Source: Allosaccharopolyspora coralli (lineage in GTDB: Bacteria > Actinomycetota > Actinomycetes > Mycobacteriales > Pseudonocardiaceae). From it: a DNA stretch of 64,000 bases. Of this stretch, positions 29,149 to 38,695 are shown one piece after another. The stretch is taken from positions 3,534,001 to 3,598,000 of the forward strand of contig NZ_CP045929.1 of NCBI RefSeq assembly GCF_009664835.1. The letters are read 5' to 3'. The notes beneath the pieces are model-generated. The model was given only the letters and a program-made list of their open reading frames with translations, had not been told where the DNA came from and did no database searches. The position numbers and the translations under genes are program-made. The first letter of the stretch is position 1. Each line of letters opens with the position of its first letter.

Positions 29149-31641
29149 TCAGTTCTCGTCGTCCTCGCTCGGCGCGGGGCCACCGCGGATCGAGTACAAC
29201 GCGTTCTCTAGTTCGTCGGGCTTGACCAGCACCTCACGGGCCTTCGATCCCTCCGAGGCGGCGACGACCCCCCGTGTCTCGAGCAGGTCCATCAACCGTC
29301 CGGCCTTGGCGAACCCGACACGGAGCTTGCGCTGCAGCATCGACGTCGACCCGAACTGGCTGGTGACCACGAGCTCGGCCGCCTGCAGCAGCACGTCGAG
29401 GTCGTCGCCGATGTCGGAATCGATCTCCTTCTTCTCGCCGGCCTTGGCCGTGGTCACGCCGTCGGTGTACTCCGGGTCGGCTTGCTCCTTGGTGTAGCCG
29501 ACGATGCGGTGAATCTCCTCGTCGCTGACGAAGGACCCCTGCACCCGCTGCGGCCGGGAGGCACCCATCGGCAGGTACAGCGAGTCCCCCATACCGATGA
29601 GCTTCTCCGCGCCCGGCTGGTCGAGGATGACGCGGGAGTCGGTCAGCGAGGACGTCGCGAACGCCAGCCTCGACGGCACGTTCGTCTTGATCAGGCCGGT
29701 GACGACGTCGACCGACGGGCGCTGGGTCGCCAGCACGAGGTGAATTCCCGCCGCGCGGGCCTTCTGGGTGATCCGCACGATCGCGTCCTCGACGTCGCGC
29801 GGCGCGGTCATCATGAGGTCCGCGAGCTCGTCGACGATCGCAAGGATGTACGGATACGGCCGGTACTCGCGTTCGCTGCCCGGCGGCGCCGTGATCTCGC
29901 CCGAGCGGACCTTCTCGTTGAAGTCGTCGATGTGGCGTACCCGGCTGGCCTGCATGTCCTGGTAGCGCTGCTCCATCTCGTCGACGAGCCAGCCCAGCGC
30001 GGCAGCGGCCTTCTTCGGCTGGGTGATGATCGGTGTGATCAGGTGCGGAATGCCCTCGTACGGCGTCAGCTCGACCATCTTCGGGTCGATGAGGATCATC
30101 CGCACCTCGTCCGGAGTGGCCCGCGCCAGCAGCGACACCAGCATCGAGTTGACGAAGCTGGACTTACCGGAGCCGGTGGAGCCCGCGACCAGCAGATGCG
30201 GCATCTTCGCGAGGTTCGCCAGCACCATGTGGCCCTCGATGTCCTTACCGAGCCCCATCACCATCGGGTGCGTGTCCTTGCCCGCCATCGGCGAACGCAG
30301 GATGTCGCCGAGCAGCACCATCTCGCGGTCGGAGTTGGGGACCTCGATCCCGACGGCGGACTTGCCCGGGATCGGCGCGAGCAACCGCACGTTGTCGGTC
30401 GCGGCCGCGTAGGCGATGTTCTTGGTGAGCGCGGTGATCTTCTCGACCTTGACGCCGGGGCCGAGTTCGACCTCGTAGCGGGTCACCGTCGGCCCACGGA
30501 CGAAGCCCTTGACCTGCGCGTCGATGTTGAACTGTTCCAGGACGCCGGTGATGGCCTCGATCATCGCGTCGTTGGCCTTGCTGCGGGTCTTCGGCGGGTC
30601 CCCGCCCTGCAGCACGTCGGGTGGCGGCAGCGTGTAGTCGCCCTCGACGGTGCGGATCACCGCGAGCTTCTCGGTGCCCTTCGAGGACTCCTCCGGAGCC
30701 GGGTCGGCGGCGGGTACCTCGGCCGGTGTGGCCTTGGGAGTCTTCTTCGGCTTCTCGGCCGGGGTGTCGTCGAACGACAGTTGCGGGTCGTCCTCGTCGG
30801 ACATCGACGCCTGCCGGCGCCGCGACGGGCGCCGCAGCCGCACGGTGGAGCCGTCGAGCTCCTCGGCTTCGCCGCTGTCCTCGGGTTCGTCGGGACGCGC
30901 GCCGAGGGACCGCAGCCTCTCCGGAATCTCCCGCACGGCGGTTCCGGTGAGTACGAGCAGGCCGAACAGGGACACGAGCACCAGCACGGGCACGGCGACC
31001 CACCCGGTGAGGCCCTGCGCGAGTGGTCCACCCGCGACGAAGCCCAGCGCGCCACCGGCCTGCGGCCATCCCGGTGTCTGCAGCGGCGCGCCCTCGGCGA
31101 TGTGCAGGACACCGAGTGCGCCCAGGACCGACAGCATCGAACCGATCACCACGCGCGGACGTGCTTCGGGGTCGGTCTCGGTGCGCATGAGCAGCACGGC
31201 GGTCACGAACAGCACGATCGGCAGCACGACGGCGGCGGTGCCGATGGCGAACCGCAGGGCCCAGTCCAGCCACTGCCCGACCGGCCCGCCCGCGCGCCAC
31301 CACACCCCGGCGGCGGTGACGACACCGACGGCAAGGAAGATCAGCGCGAGCCCGTCCCTGCGGTGCGCCGGGTCGAGATCCTTGGTGCGGCCGAGTGCCC
31401 GCACCATGCCTCCGAGTCCGCGGGCGATTCCGTTCCCGAGCCCGCCGGAGGACTTCTTCTTGCGCGTCGCGGTCTTGCGCGTGGCGGGCTTACGCGGTGC
31501 GTGAGTGGAACCGGGGCGCGGTCGGGACGAGTTGCTGTTCTTGCCGCGGGTGGAGTTGTTCTTGCGCGTTCCCCCGGACGAGCCGGCACGCGCGCCGCTG
31601 CGGGCCGATCCCTTCGTCCCGCTCGTCGTCCGGCTCGCCAT
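29149..31641 (-). CDS. ftsK: DNA translocase FtsK
   Basis: Septal DNA pump that clears and resolves chromosome termini. 830 residues: basic Ser/Thr-rich N-terminus (1-85), four membrane helices (about 95-240), Pro/Ala linker, motor with Walker A VAGSTGSGKSSFVN and Walker B YILAIVDELADLM, and the winged-helix gamma domain at the C-terminus (VVTSQFGSTSMLQRKLRVGF). ATG at 31641 is preferred over a GTG three codons upstream. Confidence 0.95.
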   Translation of the reverse strand: MASRTTSGTKGSARSGARAGSSGGTRKNNSTRGKNSNSSRPRPGSTHAPRKPATRKTATRKKKSSGGLGNGIARGLGGMVRALGRTKDLDPAHRRDGLALIFLAVGVVTAAGVWWRAGGPVGQWLDWALRFAIGTAAVVLPIVLFVTAVLLMRTETDPEARPRVVIGSMLSVLGALGVLHIAEGAPLQTPGWPQAGGALGFVAGGPLAQGLTGWVAVPVLVLVSLFGLLVLTGTAVREIPERLRSLGARPDEPEDSGEAEELDGSTVRLRRPSRRRQASMSDEDDPQLSFDDTPAEKPKKTPKATPAEVPAADPAPEESSKGTEKLAVIRTVEGDYTLPPPDVLQGGDPPKTRSKANDAMIEAITGVLEQFNIDAQVKGFVRGPTVTRYEVELGPGVKVEKITALTKNIAYAAATDNVRLLAPIPGKSAVGIEVPNSDREMVLLGDILRSPMAGKDTHPMVMGLGKDIEGHMVLANLAKMPHLLVAGSTGSGKSSFVNSMLVSLLARATPDEVRMILIDPKMVELTPYEGIPHLITPIITQPKKAAAALGWLVDEMEQRYQDMQASRVRHIDDFNEKVRSGEITAPPGSEREYRPYPYILAIVDELADLMMTAPRDVEDAIVRITQKARAAGIHLVLATQRPSVDVVTGLIKTNVPSRLAFATSSLTDSRVILDQPGAEKLIGMGDSLYLPMGASRPQRVQGSFVSDEEIHRIVGYTKEQADPEYTDGVTTAKAGEKKEIDSDIGDDLDVLLQAAELVVTSQFGSTSMLQRKLRVGFAKAGRLMDLLETRGVVAASEGSKAREVLVKPDELENALYSIRGGPAPSEDDEN

Positions 31642-31784
31642 GCCCCACACGGTAATCGGTGCCCACCTCTCCCGTCACACGTGACACAGACTGCCCGTGC
31701 GCGCCACACGTCACATCGAAACGCCCCCGGATGTGGTCCGACCGAGTGAACATTCGGCTGCCGTCGTGCGATGCTGGTGAGCCT

Positions 31785-32642
31785 ATGGTTGCCCTGCCGT
31801 CGCCGTCGGACGAGCCGACACGCCGCATCGATCGCCGAAAGGTGTATCGCGAGACGCCGTGGCTGTGGCGCGCCGTGCTCCGCGCCGACCGCGCCGTCGT
31901 CGCCCTGACCGGACGCCTGGAGGTCACCGGGGACGTGCCGGACGAGCTACGGGAGCGGCCGCTGCTCCTGGCCGCCAACCACATCGGCAACGTCGACGCG
32001 CTCGTCCTCATGGGCGCGTGTCATCACAGGCGGCTCGCGCCCAGGTTCGTCGCCACCGGTGGTCTCTTCCGTGCAGCCGTGCTCGGCACGGTGATGCGCC
32101 GCTCCCACCACATCCGCACCGACCGCGGCTCGGCCGGGGCGCGGGAGGTACTCAGCCACGTCGTCTCCGGCTTCGCCGCCAACGGGCGACCCGTGCTCGT
32201 CTATCCGGAGGGCGGGATCAGTACGGAGCCCGGCTTGTGGCCCGAAAGGGGCAAGACAGGTGTGGCCAGGATGGCACTCGCCTCAGGGGCGCCGGTCGTC
32301 CCGATCAGTCAATGGGGCGCACACGAGGCCATGCGCTACGGATTTCCGGCGGTGAAGCGGATCCGCGACCTGTGGATCCCGCTCGCCTCGTGGCTGCGAG
32401 CGACCGTTCGTCGCCCAAGGCTGCGCGTCCACTTCGGAGCTCCGGTCGATCTGTCCGGTTTGTCCATCGACCGTGCCGGCGACGCCCGCCGGGCACACGA
32501 GCGGATCATGCGCGCGATCACCGACGGTCTCGTCCCTCTCCGCGAGGACGAACTCGACGCGCCGAGCCACCGCGATCCGACTCGTGTGTCGAGCGGCAAA
32601 CCGAGCCCCTGGCGAACTCAGAGGGCTGCTCCGAACGATTGA
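31785..32642 (+). CDS. 1-acyl-glycerol-3-phosphate acyltransferase family (PlsC-like)
   Basis: 285 residues. Acyltransferase blocks are present: NHIGNVDAL (H-x4-D) and VYPEGGIS. It would acylate lysophosphatidate or a related lysolipid at the membrane; the exact acceptor is not determinable. ATG at 31785 with GGTGAG upstream; an in-frame extension to 31659 has no similarity. Divergent from ftsK. Confidence 0.85.
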   Translation: MVALPSPSDEPTRRIDRRKVYRETPWLWRAVLRADRAVVALTGRLEVTGDVPDELRERPLLLAANHIGNVDALVLMGACHHRRLAPRFVATGGLFRAAVLGTVMRRSHHIRTDRGSAGAREVLSHVVSGFAANGRPVLVYPEGGISTEPGLWPERGKTGVARMALASGAPVVPISQWGAHEAMRYGFPAVKRIRDLWIPLASWLRATVRRPRLRVHFGAPVDLSGLSIDRAGDARRAHERIMRAITDGLVPLREDELDAPSHRDPTRVSSGKPSPWRTQRAAPND

Positions 32643-32762
32643 ATGTTGTCCGTGCCCGGGCATGACGCGGACGCTGTGACGGTGGACCGGGTGGAGAATG
32701 CGCGAGCGATCGGCCAGGCTGCAACGAACCGTCCGTCGTTCCGACCGCCACGAAGGATCACC

Positions 32763-34355
32763 GTGAAGAAACGAATACTGTCCACGTTGGCCGCGACGTG
32801 CTTGCTCGCGGGCATCGGTGTCGCACCCACCGCGGCTGCCGCACCGCAGGCCCCCGACTACACCCCCGCCCCGGTCGACTGGGGACCGTGCGAGAGCGAA
32901 CCGCTGGTCCAGGCCGGAGCCGAGTGCGGCACGGTCGAGGTGCCGCTCGACTACGACGACCCGGAAGGCGAGAAGATCTCCCTCGCCGTCTCGCGAGTGA
33001 AGGCCACAGTCCCGGCAGAGGAATATCAAGGCGTCATGCTCGTGAACCCCGGCGGTCCCGGCGGATCCGGACTGAACCTCGCCGTGCTCGGCGGCAGCGT
33101 GCCCAAAGGTGCGGGCGACGCCTACGACTGGATCGGGTTCGACCCGCGCGGCGTCGGCTCCAGCACGCCGGCCGCGAGCTGCGACCCGCAGTACTTCGGC
33201 TACGACCGTCCCGACTACCGGCCGACGACGCCGGAACTCGAGAAGTTCTGGCTGGACAAGTCCGCCGGATACGCCGACGCGTGCAAGGCCAACGGCCGGT
33301 TGTTGGACAACATCAAGACGACGGACAACGTCGCGGACATGAACAGTATCCGCAACGCTCTCGGGGCCGAACGGATCAACTTCTACGGCTTCTCCTACGG
33401 CACCTACCTCGGCCAGGTGTTCGGCACGCTCTACCCGGACAAGCTGCGTCGTGTCGTGATGGACGGCGTCGTCAACGTCGAGGACGTCTGGTACCAGGCG
33501 AACCTGAACCAGGACGTCGCCTTCGAGCACAACATCCAGGTCTACTTCGACTGGATCGCCCGCTACGACGAGGTGTTCGGCCTCGGCACGTCCGGGGACG
33601 AGGTCGAGAAGCAGTTCTACACGCAGAAGGAACGACTCGACGCCGAACCGGCCGAGGGCAAGATCGGCTCCGACGAGTGGACCGACCTGTTCCTGTCCGC
33701 CGGATACGGCCAGCGCAACTGGGAAACGATCGCGCACGCGTTCTCCGGCTGGGTGCACCGCGGCGAGTCGGCTCCGCTCGTGGAGCTCTACGACGCCTCC
33801 GCGGGACAAGGCGACGACAACGGCTACGCGATGTACCTCGGCACCGAATGCACGGATGCGCAGTGGCCGACCGAGTGGGATCAGTGGAAGAAGGACAACT
33901 GGAAGGTTCACAAGAAGGCGCCGTTCGAGACCTGGGCCAATGCCTGGTACAACGCACCGTGCATGACGTGGCCCGCCGAGGCGGGAACACCCGTCGAGGT
34001 CGACGGTAGTGAGGTCGACAGTGCGCTGCTCATCAGTGAGGAGAAGGACGGCGCCACGCCGTACGCAGGCGCGTTGGAAGCCCGCAAACGCTTCCCGAAC
34101 GCCAGCCTCATCAGCCTGCCTGGCGGCACGACGCACTCCGGCTCGCTGGGCGGCAACGCGTGCCTCGACGACCAGATCGCCGACTACCTGCTCACCGGCG
34201 AACTGCCGGAACGCAGGCCGGGAAACAACCACTCCGACACCACCTGTGAGCCGTTGCCGCAGCCGGTTCCGGAAGGCGCACAGTCCGCCGCCAGGGCACC
34301 ACACCAACAGCCGGAGGTCCTGCAAGAGGCCCTGAAAGCGAACCACCGCCGCTGA
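32763..34355 (+). CDS. Secreted alpha/beta-hydrolase, tripeptidyl-aminopeptidase (TAP/SlpD-E) type
   Basis: 530 residues with a Sec signal peptide (about 1-27, PTAAAAPQ). Nucleophile elbow GFSYGTYLGQVF, oxyanion region NPGGPGGSG, and a C-terminal TAP-like domain with LLISEEKDGATPYAGALEA and catalytic His in GGTTHSGSLGG. Homologues cleave N-terminal tripeptides from extracellular proteins. GTG start with AAGGATC upstream. Confidence 0.88.
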   Translation: MKKRILSTLAATCLLAGIGVAPTAAAAPQAPDYTPAPVDWGPCESEPLVQAGAECGTVEVPLDYDDPEGEKISLAVSRVKATVPAEEYQGVMLVNPGGPGGSGLNLAVLGGSVPKGAGDAYDWIGFDPRGVGSSTPAASCDPQYFGYDRPDYRPTTPELEKFWLDKSAGYADACKANGRLLDNIKTTDNVADMNSIRNALGAERINFYGFSYGTYLGQVFGTLYPDKLRRVVMDGVVNVEDVWYQANLNQDVAFEHNIQVYFDWIARYDEVFGLGTSGDEVEKQFYTQKERLDAEPAEGKIGSDEWTDLFLSAGYGQRNWETIAHAFSGWVHRGESAPLVELYDASAGQGDDNGYAMYLGTECTDAQWPTEWDQWKKDNWKVHKKAPFETWANAWYNAPCMTWPAEAGTPVEVDGSEVDSALLISEEKDGATPYAGALEARKRFPNASLISLPGGTTHSGSLGGNACLDDQIADYLLTGELPERRPGNNHSDTTCEPLPQPVPEGAQSAARAPHQQPEVLQEALKANHRR

Positions 34356-34376
34356 CGGAGCGGTCGCCGCAGGTCA

Positions 34377-34533
34377 GGAAGCGTGAGCCTTTGTAGTTGC
34401 TCTAGCCACCACAAAGGCTCACGCGACCTGGGCTGGCGTCCGGGAACCCGAACAGGGCCGGTCATTTGCCGCGCAGGTCGGGAAGCGTGAGCCTTTTCAG
34501 TTGCTCTGGCCACCACAAAGGCTCACGCGACTG
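34377..34533. terminator. Duplicated hairpin between convergent genes
   Basis: Two near-identical copies about 104 bp apart. Copy one pairs GCGTGAGCCTTTGT (34381-34394) with its complement at 34411-34424 (14 bp). Copy two pairs GCGTGAGCCTTT (34485-34496) with 34517-34528 (12 bp). The loops are also conserved (AGTTGCTCT then GCCACC). They lie between the convergent aminopeptidase gene and the small secreted-protein gene. Confidence 0.75.
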
Positions 34534-34593
34534 CGCCCGGCCTCAGGGGAGAGACCGGGCGCAGCACCCGCGGTTTCGAGAGGTGCCGGGCGA

Positions 34594-34848
34594 TCAGCCC
34601 TCGACACTCGGGTGGTCGACGATCGGAGCGTTCACGCAATGCGTCTGCGACGGGGACAGGATGGGCGCCACCAATCCGGCGACCGCAACGTTGTTGCCGC
34701 ACGCCTGAATCGGCGCCACGCTCACGTTGTTGTCGTTGAGGATGTTCACGCCGTCGTTGTCCGTGCTGTCGGCGAACGCGGGCGACCCCGCGGCCATCAA
34801 CGCAGCGGCCGCGGCGGTTGCTCCGAGGACTCGCAAAGAAGTACGCAC
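34594..34848 (-). CDS. Small secreted chaplin-like protein
   Basis: 84 residues. Signal peptide of about 26 residues ending SPAFADS, then a mature domain of about 57 with NDNNVSVAPIQACGNNVAVA and CVNAPIVDHP. The two cysteines (50 and 71) are about 20 residues apart, and the CGNxV...CxN pattern resembles Streptomyces chaplins, hydrophobic surface proteins. GTG start with AAGGGG eight bases upstream. Similarity is by pattern only; no sorting signal is present. Confidence 0.65.
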   Translation of the reverse strand: MRTSLRVLGATAAAAALMAAGSPAFADSTDNDGVNILNDNNVSVAPIQACGNNVAVAGLVAPILSPSQTHCVNAPIVDHPSVEG

Positions 34849-35141
34849 CAGGGAACCCCTTCTTTCTGATCGGTCAGGTCACCCGAGCGACGAACGGAAT
34901 TCGCCGCGAGCGGCGGAATCCCTGGTCGATCCGGCTCCGTTACCCTGGCACCGCGACGAGATCGCGTCGCCCTGTAGACCCCCATCGAGAACCGAAGATC
35001 ACGCTACCGAGCAGTTCGCCACCCTGCGTGAAACACGAAAACCCGAAAGATCATGCGTCTTGTCACGCGATCGGTTCTCACGTTGAGTGTTGATCTGTCC
35101 TCTACGGACCGAAACATGCAGGAGCTCTGAGGGGTCTACGG
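34849..35141. promoter_or_regulatory. Leader/promoter region of the chaplin-like gene
   Basis: 293 bp between the rnj stop and the small-protein start (both minus strand). It is less GC-rich than the surroundings around 35015-35100, consistent with a promoter. No specific box could be assigned and no other gene was seen. Confidence 0.4.
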
Positions 35142-36830
35142 TCAGGCGGTCACCGGGACGACGTTGGGCACGATCATCGGACGACGACGATAGGTGTCGG
35201 CCACCCACTTGCCGACCACGCGCCGGACCGACTGCGCGATCCGGTGCGTGTCGGTGATGCCGTCCGACTCGGTGCGGGCCAGTTCCATCTCGACCAGGTG
35301 CAGGACCTCGTCCAGGGCCTTCGGATCGTCCGAGAAACCCCGGCCCGACAGCTTCGGCGCCGAGACCGCGCGCCCCGTCGCTGCCTCGACCGCCACGGTG
35401 ATCGAGATGAACCCGCCCTCGCCGAGGATCAACCGGTCCGACAACGTCGACTCGCCGACGTCGCCGACCGACAGACCGTCCACATAGACGTGTCCGACCT
35501 CGACCCGACCCGACCGCGTCGCGATTCCGTCGACCAGGTCGACCACCACACCGTCCTCGGCGATGACGACCCGGTCCGCGGCCACGCCCGTCAACCGCGC
35601 CAACTCAGCGTTCGCCCGCAGATGCCGCCACTCGCCGTGCACGGGCATCACGTTGCTCGGCCGGACCGCGTTGTACAGGTACAGCAGTTCACCCGCCGAG
35701 GCGTGCCCGGAGACGTGCACCTTCGCGCCGCCCTGGTGCACGACCTCGGCCCCGAGCCGTACGAGGCCGTTGACGACACCGAACACGGCGGTCTCGTTAC
35801 CGGGAATCAGCGAACTCGCGAGCACGACCGTGTCGCCCTCGCGGATCCGGATGTTGCGGTGCTCGCCGCGCGCCATCCGCGACAACGCCGAGAGCGGCTC
35901 ACCCTGCGACCCCGTCGAGACGAACACCACCAGATGCTCGGGCATCGCCAACGCCTCGTCGAGATCGACGATCAGACCCGGCGGGACCCGCAACAGGTCG
36001 AGATCACCGGCGATGCCCATGTTGCGCACCATCGACCTGCCCACGAAGCACACCTTTCGGCCGTGCTTGGCGGCCACGTCGAGCACCTGCTGCACGCGGT
36101 GCACGTGGCTGGCGAAACACGCCACGATGAGCCGCTGCGTCGCCGAGCCGACGACACTGTCGAGCACCGGGCCGATCTCACGTTCGGGCGTCACGAACCC
36201 GGGAACCTCGGCGTTCGTCGAGTCCACAAGGAACAGGTCGACGCCTTCGTCTCCCATCCGCGAGAACCCGGCGAGGTCGGTGAGCCTGCCGTCCAGCGGC
36301 AGCTGGTCGAGTTTGATGTCCCCCGTGTGCAACGCGACCCCGGCCTGAGTGCGTACGGCCACCGCCAACGCGTCCGGGATGGAATGGTTGACGGCGAAGA
36401 ACTCCAGCGAGAACGGGCCGTGCTGGCAGCTCTGGCCCTCGGCGACCTCGTGCAACACGGGGTCGAGGCGGTGTTCCTTGCACTTCGCGGCCAACAGGGC
36501 CAGCGTGAAGCGCGATCCGATCACCGGAAGGTCCGGCCGCATCTTCAACAGGAACGGCACCGCACCGATGTGATCCTCGTGCCCGTGCGTGAGCACCAAC
36601 GCCTCGATGTCGTCCAGCCGGTCCTCGATGTAGGCGAAGTCCGGCAGGATCAGGTCGACCCCTGGCGAGTCGTCCTCGGGAAACAGCACGCCGCAGTCGA
36701 CGACCAGCAGACGTCCGTCGAACTCGAAGACCGTCATGTTCCGGCCGACTTCGCCGATGCCTCCGAGGGCGACGACGCGCATGCCGCCCTCGGGAACCGG
36801 CCCCGGCGGTTCGGAGGACGTCTGGCTCAT
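35142..36830 (-). CDS. rnj: Ribonuclease J
   Basis: 5'-3' exo/endoribonuclease of the beta-CASP metallo-beta-lactamase family. 562 residues; zinc motif THGHEDHIGA, HTGDIKLDQ, and beta-CASP motifs GSQGEPLSALSRMA and HVSGHAS. Homologue of Rv2752c; ordered dapA-rnj as in mycobacteria, 35 bp after dapA. The ATG lacks a strong ribosome site; an ATG at 36782 (MRVVALGG) is an alternative. Confidence 0.93.
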   Translation of the reverse strand: MSQTSSEPPGPVPEGGMRVVALGGIGEVGRNMTVFEFDGRLLVVDCGVLFPEDDSPGVDLILPDFAYIEDRLDDIEALVLTHGHEDHIGAVPFLLKMRPDLPVIGSRFTLALLAAKCKEHRLDPVLHEVAEGQSCQHGPFSLEFFAVNHSIPDALAVAVRTQAGVALHTGDIKLDQLPLDGRLTDLAGFSRMGDEGVDLFLVDSTNAEVPGFVTPEREIGPVLDSVVGSATQRLIVACFASHVHRVQQVLDVAAKHGRKVCFVGRSMVRNMGIAGDLDLLRVPPGLIVDLDEALAMPEHLVVFVSTGSQGEPLSALSRMARGEHRNIRIREGDTVVLASSLIPGNETAVFGVVNGLVRLGAEVVHQGGAKVHVSGHASAGELLYLYNAVRPSNVMPVHGEWRHLRANAELARLTGVAADRVVIAEDGVVVDLVDGIATRSGRVEVGHVYVDGLSVGDVGESTLSDRLILGEGGFISITVAVEAATGRAVSAPKLSGRGFSDDPKALDEVLHLVEMELARTESDGITDTHRIAQSVRRVVGKWVADTYRRRPMIVPNVVPVTA

Positions 36831-36865
36831 CGGACTGGATTTCGGAACGACGTGATCGTGACTGC

Positions 36866-37807
36866 TCAACGCGCTGTCACCTCGACGGCGTCCGGGTTGA
36901 CCAGGACGAGGCCCGCGTCCCAGAGGTCGCTGGTGATCAGCCGCAGCTGCTCGTCGGTCGCCGCGGGCAGCGGCAAGCGCGGCTGGCCCGTCTCGTAGCC
37001 GCACAGCCGCATCGCCGTCTTCGCGAAGATCACGCCACCGACGAAGTTCATCGACCGGTACACCGGCAGCAGTCCGACGTGGACGTCCCGGGCAGCGGTG
37101 ACGTCCCCGGACTCGTAGAAGTCGAGCATTTGACGCAGCCGGTCGCCGACCACGTGGCCGATGACGCTGACGAATCCGACCGCACCGACCGACAGCCACG
37201 GCAGGTTCAGCGGATCCTCGCCGGAGTAATAAGCCAGGTCGGAGTTCGCCATCACGTCGCTGCCCGCGAGCAGGTCGTGCTTGGAGTCCTTGACGGCCTT
37301 GATCCGCGGGTGCTCGGCGAGTCGCTTGAGCGTGTCGATCTGGATCGGCACCACCGAGCGCGGCGGGATGTCGTAGAGCATCACCGGCAGCTCGGTGGCG
37401 TCCGCGATCGCCGTGAAGTGCTGCTGGATGCCTTCCTGCGGCGGACGGGAGTAGTACGGCGTCACCGCGAGCAGCCCGTGGGCGCCCGCCTTCTCGGCGG
37501 TGGTGGCGAGCTCGATCGAGTGCGCGGTGTTGTTGGTTCCCGCACCGGCGATGACGGTCGCGCGGTCGCCGACCGCTTCGACCACCGCGCGCACGAGGCG
37601 CTCCTTCTCCTCGTCGCTGGTGGTCGGGCTCTCGCCGGTGGTGCCGTTGACGACCAGTCCGTCGTTGCCGACGCGGTCGACGAGATAGGCGGCGAGTTCC
37701 TGCGCCAGATCCAGGTCCAACTCACCCGAGTCGTTGAACGGGGTCACCATCGCGGTCAGTACGCGACCGAACGGGCGACCCGGAGAGGCGGTGGGGCAGA
37801 CGGTCAT
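36866..37807 (-). CDS. dapA: 4-hydroxy-tetrahydrodipicolinate synthase
   Basis: Condenses pyruvate with aspartate semialdehyde, first committed step to lysine and meso-DAP. 313 residues, TIM barrel. NGTTGESPTTSDEE loop, catalytic Tyr in TPYYSRP and Schiff-base Lys in IKAVKDSK are present. Supplies the DAP used by MurE. First gene of the dapA-rnj pair. Confidence 0.94.
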   Translation of the reverse strand: MTVCPTASPGRPFGRVLTAMVTPFNDSGELDLDLAQELAAYLVDRVGNDGLVVNGTTGESPTTSDEEKERLVRAVVEAVGDRATVIAGAGTNNTAHSIELATTAEKAGAHGLLAVTPYYSRPPQEGIQQHFTAIADATELPVMLYDIPPRSVVPIQIDTLKRLAEHPRIKAVKDSKHDLLAGSDVMANSDLAYYSGEDPLNLPWLSVGAVGFVSVIGHVVGDRLRQMLDFYESGDVTAARDVHVGLLPVYRSMNFVGGVIFAKTAMRLCGYETGQPRLPLPAATDEQLRLITSDLWDAGLVLVNPDAVEVTAR

Positions 37808-38011
37808 ACCCCGTGACGCTACCTGGTGAGGCCAGCCTTCACCGCAGGCGCACCGGCCCCGTGGCGACCGTGCCGACCCGCCGAACCTCGCACGCGGAAA
37901 CCTCCCGCCGGATCACCGGCCGAACCGTGCTTCTTCCCGGCGTGGCCGCGGCGTGCGCACCACATTTCCGCCGCCGGACGATCTCCGCGAGCGAGGTCAC
38001 TCGAGCGAGCG

Positions 38012-38638
38012 TCACAGACTGCGGCGGAGATCCTCCACGGCGAGGACGTCCGCGTCGTTGCCGTCGAACGTCACCTGGGCGGGCTTCCTGCCGAACGCGT
38101 GCAACACGAGCTCACTCGGCTCGCCCTGAATGCGCACCGTGCGCGGGCCGCGCGTGGCCGCGATCTCGGTGCCGTCCGGTCGGCGCAGCACGACCCCGAC
38201 GGGGCTGCGCCCGTAGAACATCCGGGCGACCTTCGTCAGCGACTTCCACAGCGCTTCTTCCAGGTCCGGGCTCGTGGTCCGCTGCCGCCAGTCCGGTTGA
38301 GCACGGCGTACGTCCTCGTGGTGCACGTAGAACTCGGTCGTGTTCACCGTCTCGTCCACGGCACCGATGCCGAGCGGGTTCCACTTCGGCGGTCCCTGGC
38401 GGATCTGGTCGATCAGCGCGGTGTAGTCCCGCTCCCGGAACTCGCCCTGGATGCGATCGCCGCGCTGTCCCAGCGCCTTCGACACGAAGCCGGTCAACGC
38501 GTCCGGGCGATGCTCCCTGGTCACCAGATGCACGGCGAGGTCACGGGTCGTCCAGCCCTCGCACAAGGTCGGCTGGTCCGGCCCGACTCGGTCCAATTCG
38601 TCGCACAACTGTCGACGTTCGTCTGCGGCAACACCCAT
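38012..38638 (-). CDS. TIGR03085-type metal-binding protein (DinB/maleylpyruvate isomerase superfamily)
   Basis: 208 residues. N-terminal four-helix metal-binding domain of the mycothiol-dependent maleylpyruvate isomerase type (CDELDRVGPDQPTLCEGWTT, RDLAVHLVTREHRP) with candidate ligands HxxxxE and EFYVHHEDVRRA. Substrate unknown; mycothiol-linked chemistry is a family-level inference. ATG at 38638; a GTG two codons upstream is possible. Confidence 0.75.
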   Translation of the reverse strand: MGVAADERRQLCDELDRVGPDQPTLCEGWTTRDLAVHLVTREHRPDALTGFVSKALGQRGDRIQGEFRERDYTALIDQIRQGPPKWNPLGIGAVDETVNTTEFYVHHEDVRRAQPDWRQRTTSPDLEEALWKSLTKVARMFYGRSPVGVVLRRPDGTEIAATRGPRTVRIQGEPSELVLHAFGRKPAQVTFDGNDADVLAVEDLRRSL

Positions 38639-38695
38639 GGCCACAGCTTACGGATCTCAGCGCGTTCGAGCCGCAGCACACGCCGTCGGCACCGG

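Noticed and set aside
29482-31749. 755-codon plus-strand open frame opposite ftsK
   Set aside because: Antisense to intact FtsK, with no membrane or ATPase features of its own.
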